DNA of 12,696 bases from Methanobacteriota archaeon (GCA_002731395.1 PCBQ01000002.1:1-12696), one strand, 5' to 3'; positions 1-7,285 are shown, counted from the stretch's first letter. Notes: generated from the letters alone by a model not told the origin. A program made the numbers and translations.

Positions 1-212
1 TGCCGGCCGCCCTTGTCCTCGAAGGCATAGAGTTGCCCGATGACGCCGGGGCCAGACTTGGCGGTGAACAGGTCGAGTGATTCGAAGATCGGCGTTTGCA
101 CACGGTCAAAACCCGCACGGCTGGCCTCATCCTCGAGCAGCATCTCCAGCATGCGACGCCGACGGCTGGCCAGCGGACCGAAGTCTCGGGTCCCTCGAGG
201 ACGCTGCACCAT
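1..212 (-). CDS. hisS: Histidyl-tRNA synthetase, N-terminal part (runs off left edge)
   Basis: Charges tRNA-His with histidine in the cytoplasm (class II aminoacyl-tRNA synthetase). Seventy residues are visible. They carry the family's N-terminal signature PRGTRDF (residues 5-11), an Arg-rich helix start, then TPIFE (40-44), the LFTAKSG segment (48-54) and QLYAFEDKGGR (60-70), which is the motif 1 region that lines the dimer interface. The catalytic motifs 2 and 3 and the anticodon domain lie outside the window. The chosen start is the ATG at 212, because HisRS proteins usually begin only a few residues before PRGTRDF. The same frame stays open upstream to a GTG at 278 (GTGA overlap with the stop of the preceding gene), which would add 22 residues; neither start has a strong ribosome binding site. 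It is the last visible gene of a minus-strand run. Family assignment is firm; the start is not. Confidence 0.93.
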   Translation of the reverse strand, partial: MVQRPRGTRDFGPLASRRRRMLEMLLEDEASRAGFDRVQTPIFESLDLFTAKSGPGVIGQLYAFEDKGGR

Positions 213-274
213 GTGTCCACGTGGCGTGGTCCGCTTCAAGAGCCATTCGTCGCCAAGGCGAGCGAAGTGGGGGT

Positions 275-991
275 TCACCACTCAACGGCCCAACCGTCGT
301 CATCTGCTTCCTCGTCCGCTTCCCACTCACCTTCTGTGGATTCGGCCAAGTCGGATGCATCTTCCGAAATTTCGGATTTATCGTCGTCTGGCAAAGCGGC
401 CATGGCCTCGTTGAGGGCGTCCAGGTTCGGCATCGCGGGAAGGTCGGCGGGCGCAGGCTCCTCCTCGCGTTCGCTCATCTCACGCAAGCGCTCAATGAGC
501 ACCCAGTCGGGTTCTGGGGCCCCAGCCCGATCTTGGTCAAGGTTGACCTTCACGGGGCCCTCGACCTCGAGGTCGCCGTCGTCGCTGTGGTCATCGAAGA
601 CCGCTTCGTCCACCGAAGCGGCCTCGGCACCCTCAGTGGCCCTGACCTTGGACGTGGAGCGGTGCTCGGTGGTCGCGACCTCAACATGTTCGAGACCGAG
701 CGCCCCGAGGGCCGCACCGACATCTGCCGCACGCGGCGCGGCCTGAGCGGCGAGCTCAGCGCGTTTGCGGGCAAAGGCCGCGGCCTCCTCAGCCGCGGCT
801 TCCTCCGCCCGCATCTTTGCCTCGATTTGCCGCCACATGCGCTCCTCTTCGCGCTTTTTCCGCTTGGCTTCCTCGTGTTCGAGTTGCGCTTCTGTCGGCC
901 GGTCAAAGCGTTTCCAGAACCATCGAACGACAGGGACGAGCACGGCCGCAACAACGAGACCGGTGACGAGGAAGCGGACGAGATCGTCCAT
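275..991 (-). CDS. Membrane-anchored coiled-coil protein of unknown function
   Basis: I do not recognise a family. The 238-residue product has one hydrophobic span at residues 5-24, followed by a basic stretch (WFWKRF), so the long remainder is predicted to be cytoplasmic. Residues 35-85 are rich in Glu, Lys, Arg and Ala and should form a coiled coil; residues 120-238 are acidic and low in complexity, ending in a Trp-containing tail (GWAVEW). There is no catalytic motif. The start is the ATG at 991: it has an AGGGGGA ribosome binding site 7 bases upstream, better than the TTG at 1009 that overlaps the transporter stop. The gene follows the transporter gene by 14 bases and precedes hisS, so it is probably co-transcribed with both. 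It could be a scaffold or a transporter-associated factor; this is inference from position only. Confidence 0.75.
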   Translation of the reverse strand: MDDLVRFLVTGLVVAAVLVPVVRWFWKRFDRPTEAQLEHEEAKRKKREEERMWRQIEAKMRAEEAAAEEAAAFARKRAELAAQAAPRAADVGAALGALGLEHVEVATTEHRSTSKVRATEGAEAASVDEAVFDDHSDDGDLEVEGPVKVNLDQDRAGAPEPDWVLIERLREMSEREEEPAPADLPAMPNLDALNEAMAALPDDDKSEISEDASDLAESTEGEWEADEEADDDGWAVEW

Positions 992-1006
992 GGAGGCGTC
1001 CCCCTT
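992..1006 (-). promoter_or_regulatory. Shine-Dalgarno site that fixes the start of the coiled-coil gene
   Basis: Reading the minus strand, AAGGGGGA occupies 1006 to 999 and is followed by 7 bases and then ATG at 991. The site overlaps the stop codon (1006-1008) of the transporter gene, a usual pattern for a co-translated downstream gene. It favours the ATG over the TTG at 1009. Confidence 0.55.
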
Positions 1007-2697
1007 CAAGCAGCGTCGGATTGGCCGAGGTGTTCGAAGCCGGGCGCAACCTCGCCCACCTGCACGACCAGTTCGTCGCTGCCGCCGGGCAGCAGGCTGA
1101 TGTCGACTTCAGCACCTTCGGGCACGTTGCGGAACACGGGCCGTTGCACGAGCAACCGATTGAAGGAAATGAACAGGGCCGCCACGACGCCCCAGAAGGC
1201 GAGGATGATGCCCAACCCGTTCGGGTTGAAGGGATTCCACACGTCTTCTGTGTTCGCGATCATGCTGCCGAAGTAGGACAACATCAGAATGGAGAAGAGG
1301 ATGGGGAAGGCCAAGTAGAGGAGCAAATCCCACCAGCGTCCAATCCACAAGTCGTTCTCACCGGTGTTGATGAAGTCGTCACGGAAGGCCGAGACGCCGA
1401 TGTTGAGGTAACCTGTGATGCCGGGATCGGCCTCACCCGCATCGACTTGGGCGCGCCACTTCAGGTAGCCATAGCGCCAAATCGTGAACGCGATGAACAG
1501 TCCCGAGAACATCAGGCCGTAGCCCCAGATGTGGTCTTGGACTTCGAGGAACTGTGGGAAAGCGACGCCTTCAGCGTCGAGTTTGACCCAGAGCACCGCA
1601 GAGGGAAGACCAAACAGGAAGATGGCCGTGCCGGTCATCCAGACCGAGCGGGTGCGTTCGTAGCCGTGGTCGACGAAGTTGCGGACGCACAATTCGACGG
1701 TGGAAATCATCGAGGTGAGGGCCGCGAAGGACAGGGCGAGGAAGAAACCGGTCATCATTAGGAAGGGCCCAACGTTACCACCAGGCGCTTGCGCGAACAC
1801 TTCGGGCAGCGCGAGGAAGGTGATGGCCGAGGAACCGCCGGTGACCGTGGCCAAGGGGTCGGCTTCGACCGCGAAAATCGCGGAAAGAACGGTCAGGCCG
1901 GCGATGATGGAGATGCTGTTGTTCGCGAGGCCCATCACGAAGGCGTTGAGCGTGGTGTCCTCGTCTTTGCGCATGTAGACCGCGTAAGTGATGGCCATGC
2001 CCATGCCGGCAGACGCCGACCATGCAGATTGCGACAGCGCGTTGATCCAAATCTCTGGATCGAACATCATGGAGGTGTCCACGGTGAACATGAACAACGC
2101 ACCGTCGAGTGTGCCGTCGTTCATGTCCATGCTGAGCGCCATGAACATCGTCAGGAAGAGCAGCACCATGAGCGAGGTCATCAGCAAGACGTTGACCTTC
2201 TCAATGGCCTTGGCACCACGCGAGATCGCGGCCAAGGTCAGCACGATGACGATGAATTGGAAGAGGATCACTTGGCCTGGGGCTTGCAAAAATTCGTTCC
2301 ACACCTGAACGGTGTCCACGCCATCACCGGTCAGTCCACCGGTGATGCCCAACTGGAAGTACTTCAGGCACCATCCGGCCACCACGGCGTAGTAGAAGCC
2401 AATCGCCGTGGAAATCCAAGCCGTCCACAGGCCCATCCACGCGAAGCGCTTGCCGGTGAAGATGCGGAAAGTTCCGATGGTTCCCGTGCGGCTACGCTTG
2501 CCCATCGCGAATTCTGCGATGACCAAAGGAATGGACCACACGAACAGGAAAATCAGCCACGGAATCAGGAAAGTCCCACCGCCGTTGGCGCCGACCATCC
2601 GAGGAAAACGCCAGATGTTTCCCGTACCGATGGCCGCACCGATGGTGGCGAAGATCAGGCCGAGGCGGCCGCTGAACTCGTCGGATTGGCCGCTCAC
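1006..2697 (-). CDS. Neurotransmitter:sodium symporter (NSS/SNF) family transporter
   Basis: Sodium-driven importer of an amino acid or related amine, LeuT fold, about 12 membrane spans, 563 residues. TM1 has the family signature around GTGNIWRFPR (24-33) and NGGG (38-41). By alignment from memory with LeuT, sodium-site residues are all present: A22 and N27 in TM1, S227 in TM6, N259 in TM7, and A325, T328 and S329 in TM8. TM3 carries FYYAVVAGW (101-109). The residue matching LeuT Glu290 is S263, as in chloride-dependent members, though W47 replaces the tyrosine of that chloride site. The C-terminal tail (about 516-563) is hydrophilic. The start is GTG at 2697, overlapping the peptidase stop as GTGA, so the two are probably translationally coupled. 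The substrate cannot be read from sequence. Confidence 0.94.
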   Translation of the reverse strand: MSGQSDEFSGRLGLIFATIGAAIGTGNIWRFPRMVGANGGGTFLIPWLIFLFVWSIPLVIAEFAMGKRSRTGTIGTFRIFTGKRFAWMGLWTAWISTAIGFYYAVVAGWCLKYFQLGITGGLTGDGVDTVQVWNEFLQAPGQVILFQFIVIVLTLAAISRGAKAIEKVNVLLMTSLMVLLFLTMFMALSMDMNDGTLDGALFMFTVDTSMMFDPEIWINALSQSAWSASAGMGMAITYAVYMRKDEDTTLNAFVMGLANNSISIIAGLTVLSAIFAVEADPLATVTGGSSAITFLALPEVFAQAPGGNVGPFLMMTGFFLALSFAALTSMISTVELCVRNFVDHGYERTRSVWMTGTAIFLFGLPSAVLWVKLDAEGVAFPQFLEVQDHIWGYGLMFSGLFIAFTIWRYGYLKWRAQVDAGEADPGITGYLNIGVSAFRDDFINTGENDLWIGRWWDLLLYLAFPILFSILMLSYFGSMIANTEDVWNPFNPNGLGIILAFWGVVAALFISFNRLLVQRPVFRNVPEGAEVDISLLPGGSDELVVQVGEVAPGFEHLGQSDAA

Positions 2698-4880
2698 GCG
2701 TCCACCGCCTCTTCGAGGAGGGCGTCGGCGAGGATGACCTTCGTCTCGTCATCGTCGCCGGCGAACATGGTTCGCAGCGCCGTACCGAGGCCACCCCAGA
2801 CCGTACCGGCCACGAGGAGGAACATCACGAGCGCTCCAAACGTGGAGCCGTAAGACGCGCGGTAGGACACCGAGAGGACGTAGTACTCGCCGTCGGCGGG
2901 ATACTGGTAGAAATCCGCGCCGCCTAAAGTCGCCACTTTGGCCTTATAGTGGACTTCACCGGTTGCGGTTTCGCCCACTGGGATCATCGCGCGCAACAAG
3001 GTCCCGTTCCCGTCGGAAGTCGAACATGCGTTGCCCCCAACGACCTGCATTTGGACCGTTTTCCAAGGCGTGGTCGACCACTCGCGTGGACCGTAGTCGC
3101 TTTGCAGGCGGCTGGGCTTGACCTGGCGCCACTTGATCACGGAATTCTCCGTGCTGTACGGGAAATCGTCCGAGACGCAGACGTCGATCGGGATGTCTCC
3201 CTCGTCGGGGATGACGATGGCGTCGGGCTGCTTCAGGTAGTTCTGTTGCGAGATGTTGGCAATGGCCAGATCCGCACGCTCGCGCGGGTTGTCGGCGATC
3301 TCCGCGATGTAGAAGCCGAGTCCGAGGTTGCGCACCGCGATGTGGTCGATGTCGTCTTCGTGCTGGTGGAAGGCGGTGCCAATTTCCGAGGTGTAGCAGT
3401 AGGAGCCGTGCACGCCATAATGCCAGTCGCAGAAGTCACCTGAGGTCGGGTAAAGGGAGGAGGACTGGAGGTTGGCATACTGGGTCATGTCGGCCATCTG
3501 CTGACCGTGGTACTCGAGCTGCGCGTGGTCAGGGCTTTGGCAGTCGGTGCAGTGACCCCACGGCCAAAGGATGAGTTCGGAGTAGGAGTGGTGTGTCAGG
3601 GTGGACTTGAACTCGCTCGCGCCGTCACCGGTGTCATCGTTCATCTCGGTCAGGTCTTGGATGAACTTGGTCTCGGGTTCGGAGTTGCCGCCCCACCAGT
3701 CTTCGTCGGTCACGCCGTCCGCGTCGTCGTCCTTCCCGTCGACGTGATCTTCGTTGATCTGCCCGTCGCCGTCGTTGTCGCGATCGTCCACGGGGCCGTT
3801 GTACACGTCGTTGTTGGAACCGTCCAATTCGCCCTCAGCAGGTGAACAGGTGCCAGGAATCAAGGGCCCCGTCGCGCCGAGCGGCGCGCCCCATTCGAAC
3901 TGGTAGTTGCGGTTGAGGTCCACGCCGTCGCAGTCCTCGTCGACCTCTTCCTGGAGATCAGGTAGCGGCGTCACGCCGGTGAAGGTGTTGTCGCGCAGGT
4001 TCTTCCTCCAACCGCCGGAGGGGCAGGATTCCCACGCGGGAGCGGGACAGAAGACTTCGCGATCGTAGATGTTCCCGTCAACGTTCAGCATTGGGATGAT
4101 GTACAGTTCACGGCTCTCAAGCAGGTCAACGATCCACTGCTCGCTGTAGTCCTCGTCCACGCCGAGGTCGCCGGGTCCGCAGGGCGTGCCGTCGCCGTTG
4201 GAATCCTGATAGGAGGCCTCGAGGGCGAGGCAATCACCGTCGTCGTCGAGCACGCCGTCGCCGTTGGTGTCGCCCCAGCCGTCCTCATCGACACGACCGT
4301 CGCCGTCGTTGTCGTAGCCGATGTTGTCCACAGAGAAGGCGATGACTTCGATCTGCATCATCGGCACTTGCACCGACATCCACTCACGGGCGTGGTGGTT
4401 GCCGACGATCAGCACGTCCGGACGGTCATCGTAGTTGCCGTTGTCACCCACGAACTCGTTGTATTCTCCGCCGCTGACGTCCTTGGTGACCTTCAGCCAT
4501 GGCGAAGCGTGGCCGTAGTACCAGCCTTCGTAGGCGTCCAAAGTGGTTTGCTCGCCGCGCGCGTTGGTCCCACCGTTCATGCCTTCATGGAATTCGAAAA
4601 TATCCGGATAGTCCTCCGCCAAGCGCTGAAGCCGCTGCTTCACCGTCTCATAGGTGTGGTATTCCTTGAATTGCAAGATTCGGTCGTCTTCGTCCGCCCA
4701 TGGGAAAATGTGGTTGATGTAGTCGTCCGACCACACGGCTTCAGGCGTCGAACCCTCATCATCGAGCGTCACGCCCGCATTCGCGATGGGGGCGCACAGC
4801 GTCAACATCAGGGGGAGCGCCAACAGGAGCGCTGTCCTGCGAAGATAGGCCTGACGGGACCGGTCGTGGTCGAGCATCAT
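2694..4880 (-). CDS. Exported, membrane-anchored M14 zinc carboxypeptidase with calcium-type loops
   Basis: Removes C-terminal amino acids from peptides outside the cell. The 728-residue product (numbered from ATG 4880) has a signal peptide (about residues 8-35, cut after ANA). A full M14 catalytic set is visible: zinc ligands H163, E166 (HARE) and H431 (HHSYS); substrate-binding R292 (WRK), N323 and R324 (DLNRN), Y477 (LYPTSG); and the general base E499 (YTSEIG). Two insertions relative to carboxypeptidase A hold Asp-rich DxDGDGxxDE loops (about 190-243 and 366-394). After a beta-rich region comes one membrane span (682-702) and a short acidic tail. Starts further upstream would overlap the divergent channel gene and lack a signal peptide at the N-terminus. 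ATG 4877 is equally possible, as GGGGGAG abuts 4880. The transporter gene overlaps the stop by 4 bases. Specificity (A-type or B-type) is not determinable here. Confidence 0.93.
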   Translation of the reverse strand: MMLDHDRSRQAYLRRTALLLALPLMLTLCAPIANAGVTLDDEGSTPEAVWSDDYINHIFPWADEDDRILQFKEYHTYETVKQRLQRLAEDYPDIFEFHEGMNGGTNARGEQTTLDAYEGWYYGHASPWLKVTKDVSGGEYNEFVGDNGNYDDRPDVLIVGNHHAREWMSVQVPMMQIEVIAFSVDNIGYDNDGDGRVDEDGWGDTNGDGVLDDDGDCLALEASYQDSNGDGTPCGPGDLGVDEDYSEQWIVDLLESRELYIIPMLNVDGNIYDREVFCPAPAWESCPSGGWRKNLRDNTFTGVTPLPDLQEEVDEDCDGVDLNRNYQFEWGAPLGATGPLIPGTCSPAEGELDGSNNDVYNGPVDDRDNDGDGQINEDHVDGKDDDADGVTDEDWWGGNSEPETKFIQDLTEMNDDTGDGASEFKSTLTHHSYSELILWPWGHCTDCQSPDHAQLEYHGQQMADMTQYANLQSSSLYPTSGDFCDWHYGVHGSYCYTSEIGTAFHQHEDDIDHIAVRNLGLGFYIAEIADNPRERADLAIANISQQNYLKQPDAIVIPDEGDIPIDVCVSDDFPYSTENSVIKWRQVKPSRLQSDYGPREWSTTPWKTVQMQVVGGNACSTSDGNGTLLRAMIPVGETATGEVHYKAKVATLGGADFYQYPADGEYYVLSVSYRASYGSTFGALVMFLLVAGTVWGGLGTALRTMFAGDDDETKVILADALLEEAVDA
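3699..3785 (-). repeat. Asp-rich calcium-type loop cluster 2 in the M14 peptidase
   Basis: Encodes residues of about 366-394 of the peptidase, with DNDGDGQINED followed by DDDADGVTDED. The spacing of Asp, Asn and Gly resembles EF-hand or thrombospondin type 3 calcium loops. An 18-base stretch (3763-3780, plus-strand reading ccgtcgccgtcgttgtcg) recurs exactly at 4297-4314 in cluster 1; both encode DNDGDG. Calcium binding is inferred from the pattern. Confidence 0.7.
4152..4313 (-). repeat. Asp-rich calcium-type loop cluster 1 in the M14 peptidase
   Basis: Encodes residues of about 190-243, directly after the HxxE zinc-ligand helix. Three loops are seen: DNDGDGRVDEDG, DTNGDGVLDDDG and DSNGDGTPCG. 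Two cysteines lie among them. The cluster sits in a segment that is much shorter in carboxypeptidase A, so it is an insertion into the catalytic domain and not a separate tail domain. Confidence 0.7.
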
Positions 4881-4956
4881 CTCCCCCAGCCCTGATGCGC
4901 CTATCAAGCCGTCGCGCCGCCGATACGGCCTTGAAGGCGGCTCTCCACCGCTGAAC
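4881..4956. promoter_or_regulatory. Divergent intergenic region between peptidase and mscS-like genes
   Basis: This 76-base gap must hold the start signals of the peptidase operon and the channel gene if both are transcribed from here. GGGGGAG (minus strand, 4887-4881) is a probable ribosome binding site for the peptidase. The only AT-leaning stretch is TTGATAGG (minus strand, about 4907-4900), some 20 bases before the peptidase start; it is a weak TATA candidate for a nearly leaderless transcript. No clear signal is visible for the channel gene. Confidence 0.3.
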
Positions 4957-6054
4957 ATGGCTTGGATGGACGTGCTGCAGACCGCGGGGCCAGACATGTT
5001 GGGCACAAACCGGTGGACGCTTTTGGCCATCGTTGGACTCCTGGTGCTCGGCGCCGTCGCACGTTCGGTGGCCATGGTGCTGTCCCCCCGACTTGTGCGC
5101 GCCGTGATGCGTATGCCGCGGACGAGCGAGGCACTGCATTCCAGTCACCGCTCCATCGGCACCGCTGCCGCAGCCGGCGTGGTTCTCCTTGGCCTGCAGC
5201 GTCTCCACGCCTTGACGCTGGACGGTTCGGAGTTGGCGGACCTGCCGGACCTTGGCGCCTTGGCCATGATCGGCGTGGTGCAACTTGTGCTCGTGGTGTC
5301 CTTGGTCCGCGCCGCCTTCCGCGCCGTGGACGTCGTGCAGGACGTCATGGACTTGATCGATGACGACGACGAACTCGACGGTTCAGAACGGACCGTCATT
5401 TCCGCGGTGGAGAGCGTCCTGCGCTTCATCATCCTCTTCATCGGCGGTGTGTTTGTGGCCGATGCCTTCGGCCTGGACCTCACCTCGCTCATCGCCGGAC
5501 TCGGCATCAGCGGACTGGCCCTGGCCTTGGCCGCCAAGGACACGATTTCGAATTTCTTCGGCGCCGTTACCGTTCTCATGGACCGCCCCTTCCGCGTCGG
5601 AGATTGGGTCGTCGTTGGAGGCACGGAGGGTGAAGTCATCGAAATCAACCTCCGGACCACCATCCTGCGCACGTCTGCGGATACGGTGGTCACCGTTCCT
5701 AACGCGAACTTGGTCAGCATGGCCGTGGAAAACTACGGCAAGCGCCGATGGCGCCGATGGCAGACGACGCTCCACCTCGACCTCGCCTCGGATCCCGAAG
5801 CGGTCAGCACCTTTTGCGACAAGGTCATCGCAGCGGTGCGTGACAACGAGCGTACCCTCAACGAGGACGCGTCATGGTGCGCCGTGGAAGGCATCTCCGC
5901 CCAATCCATTGACGTGGCCGTCAACCTCTACTGGGACATCAATTCCTCCGTGGCCGAACGTGAGGCCCGTGAAGACCTGATGCTGGACATCGTCCGCATC
6001 TCGCGTGAGTTGAATCTCGAGTTCCACGACGCACGCGTGCGCCAGTCCCGCTGA
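4957..6054 (+). CDS. MscS-family mechanosensitive ion channel
   Basis: Small-conductance mechanosensitive channel that opens under membrane tension to release osmolytes on osmotic downshock. The 365-residue product has hydrophobic spans at about 20-43, 68-85, 100-121 and 148-170, then the Gly/Ala-rich pore helix (176-203, GLGISGLALALAAKDTISNF), and the MscS beta domain beginning with DRPFRVGDWV (209-218), followed by EGEVIEINLRTT and VPNANL (247-252). The C-terminal alpha/beta domain reaches residue 365. It has one or two more spans than E. coli MscS, as many family members do. The ATG at 4957 is used; in-frame ATGs at 4966 and 4996 would remove only a few polar residues, and no clear ribosome binding site decides between them. 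It is divergent from the peptidase operon and meets the next minus-strand gene tail-to-tail with a single base between. Confidence 0.95.
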   Translation: MAWMDVLQTAGPDMLGTNRWTLLAIVGLLVLGAVARSVAMVLSPRLVRAVMRMPRTSEALHSSHRSIGTAAAAGVVLLGLQRLHALTLDGSELADLPDLGALAMIGVVQLVLVVSLVRAAFRAVDVVQDVMDLIDDDDELDGSERTVISAVESVLRFIILFIGGVFVADAFGLDLTSLIAGLGISGLALALAAKDTISNFFGAVTVLMDRPFRVGDWVVVGGTEGEVIEINLRTTILRTSADTVVTVPNANLVSMAVENYGKRRWRRWQTTLHLDLASDPEAVSTFCDKVIAAVRDNERTLNEDASWCAVEGISAQSIDVAVNLYWDINSSVAEREAREDLMLDIVRISRELNLEFHDARVRQSR

Positions 6055-6055
6055 G

Positions 6056-7201
6056 TCAGAACGGACCAGGTTCAGCCACGCGGTAGCGGACCCAACCGAC
6101 GGCTGCGATGGCAACGGATGCCCCTGCAAGGGCCACGGAAGCGGTTTGCGTCAAGGAGCCAAGGGCATGGGCATACCACGCTGCGGCCAAACCCGCCGCA
6201 CCAAGCCAGAGCAACGAGCGCCACATGCGCAGCACACCGAGCCGCGCCTGAAGCCGATCGACGTCTTCCAGCCATGATTTCGTGGCGGCTTGTAGTTCAT
6301 GATCGTCCCAAGCCAAAGCTCGGCCGCGCCATCGCATGACGTTGGCATAGCGCCAAATCCAGAGGCCACCTCGATAGGTCGAACGGGCACGGGGGTTCGA
6401 CCATGCAGCAGGAGCACCCTCGCTCCACGCCTTGAACCAAGCTTCCGGCCCGCCAGCCTCCGTGGCACGGCCGGCCTCCACCGCTTCACCCTCGAGGGCC
6501 ATCGCGTGGGCCAGACCGGGCCGTCGGCCAACCACATCGGTCAGGGCCTCATCCACCGTTCGCGGAAGCGGCCTGAAGCGTGGGCCTTCTTCACCCTCGA
6601 CAAGGCTGTGAAAGGACAATTGCAGATCTGGTAGCCCAACCGTGGCACGATCGTGGGGGGCCCGCCACAGCGTTGAGGTCCCAAGCCGCTGCTCCACGGT
6701 GGCCATCGCGTCGTTCCAACGCCGCTCCACCGGCGGGGTGGACCACGGCTCCAGAGCGCCCAGCACAGTTCCAGCCACCCGAAACTGTTCGAGAAGGTCC
6801 ACGTCGTTGATGCCCAGCGCTGAAGCGTGAGGCCAGATGAACAGCAAATCGTGGCCGTCCACCGTGCAGCCCCCCACGGGGAGTTGGATTCGGTTTGTGG
6901 CGCGCAAAGCCTCCGCGCGGTCCGCTTGCTGGGCCAGGGAAGAGAGAGCGCGTCCCGTGCCAAAGGTGCACATCAGCACATCATAGGCGGCGCCTTCGTG
7001 CTCAGCACGGTACCAGCGCCCGTGCCGGTCGGCATGCATCGCCTCGACGTCCGCACCCTCAATCGAAGCTCCCCAGCGACCGTCTTGGGCGGCAAGCAAG
7101 CCCTCAACGCTGCCCGACATGACCCTCACTGGACCCCATGGCGTGGAGACCGTCCCTTCGGAGTCCTCCGGCAGGAGGCCCGTTGGCCACGGGGTGAGCA
7201 T
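6056..7201 (-). CDS. Unrecognised protein with two C-terminal membrane spans
   Basis: I do not recognise a family for this 381-residue product. Residues 1-320 are soluble, with a Trp-rich, Gly-rich composition; features include VEGLLAAQDGRWGASIEG (32-49), a segment with HDRATVGLPDLQLSF (183-197), and an Ala/Glu/Gly-rich linker (233-255). Two hydrophobic spans follow at about 326-346 and 353-373, separated by only six residues, so the protein ends in a membrane hairpin with both the large N-terminal domain and the short C-terminus on the same side, presumably cytoplasmic. There is no signal peptide. The ATG at 7201 is chosen because it ends before the divergent prenyltransferase start at 7286; a longer frame to 7450 would overlap that gene's conserved coding region. 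Only one base separates its stop from that of the channel gene. Its compositional bias matches its neighbours, with no sign of transfer. Confidence 0.75.
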   Translation of the reverse strand: MLTPWPTGLLPEDSEGTVSTPWGPVRVMSGSVEGLLAAQDGRWGASIEGADVEAMHADRHGRWYRAEHEGAAYDVLMCTFGTGRALSSLAQQADRAEALRATNRIQLPVGGCTVDGHDLLFIWPHASALGINDVDLLEQFRVAGTVLGALEPWSTPPVERRWNDAMATVEQRLGTSTLWRAPHDRATVGLPDLQLSFHSLVEGEEGPRFRPLPRTVDEALTDVVGRRPGLAHAMALEGEAVEAGRATEAGGPEAWFKAWSEGAPAAWSNPRARSTYRGGLWIWRYANVMRWRGRALAWDDHELQAATKSWLEDVDRLQARLGVLRMWRSLLWLGAAGLAAAWYAHALGSLTQTASVALAGASVAIAAVGWVRYRVAEPGPF

Positions 7202-7285
7202 GATGGGACGAGGACGTTCCTGCGTGTGAACCCTGCCCTTGGCGTGCGCATTCCTCAAGGGCAAGTGCGCGCACGGGGAATCGCC
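7202..7285. promoter_or_regulatory. Divergent intergenic region before the cis-prenyltransferase gene
   Basis: This 84-base gap separates the divergent starts at 7201 (minus) and 7286 (plus). It must hold at least one promoter if neither gene is read through from afar. It is GC-rich and I see no TATA-like element; GGGGAA at 7275-7280 is a modest ribosome binding candidate for the plus-strand gene. Confidence 0.25.

Noticed and set aside
77..1276. A 399-codon plus-strand open frame at the left end
   Set aside because: It runs antisense to hisS, the coiled-coil gene and the transporter end. HisRS motifs on the minus strand show which strand is coding.
1789..2853. A 354-codon plus-strand open frame opposite the transporter gene
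   Set aside because: It lies wholly antisense to strongly conserved NSS codons, is rich in His, Glu, Arg and Gln with no motif, and is the usual by-product of GC-rich codon use.
4900..4907. TGATAGG as a shared promoter motif with 12173-12179
   Set aside because: The distance to the start codon differs (about 19 and 34 bases) and seven bases can match by chance.
4881..5075. 65-residue N-terminal extension of the M14 peptidase up to 5075
   Set aside because: It would overlap the coding start of the divergent MscS-type gene and push the signal peptide to residue 80; the ATG pair at 4880/4877 puts the signal peptide at the N-terminus.
6601..6660. Possible kinase-type catalytic loop in the orphan protein (HDRATVGLPDLQLSF)
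   Set aside because: The HxD...N order of aminoglycoside-phosphotransferase-like kinases is not kept and no second metal-binding Asp motif was found, so no kinase call is made.
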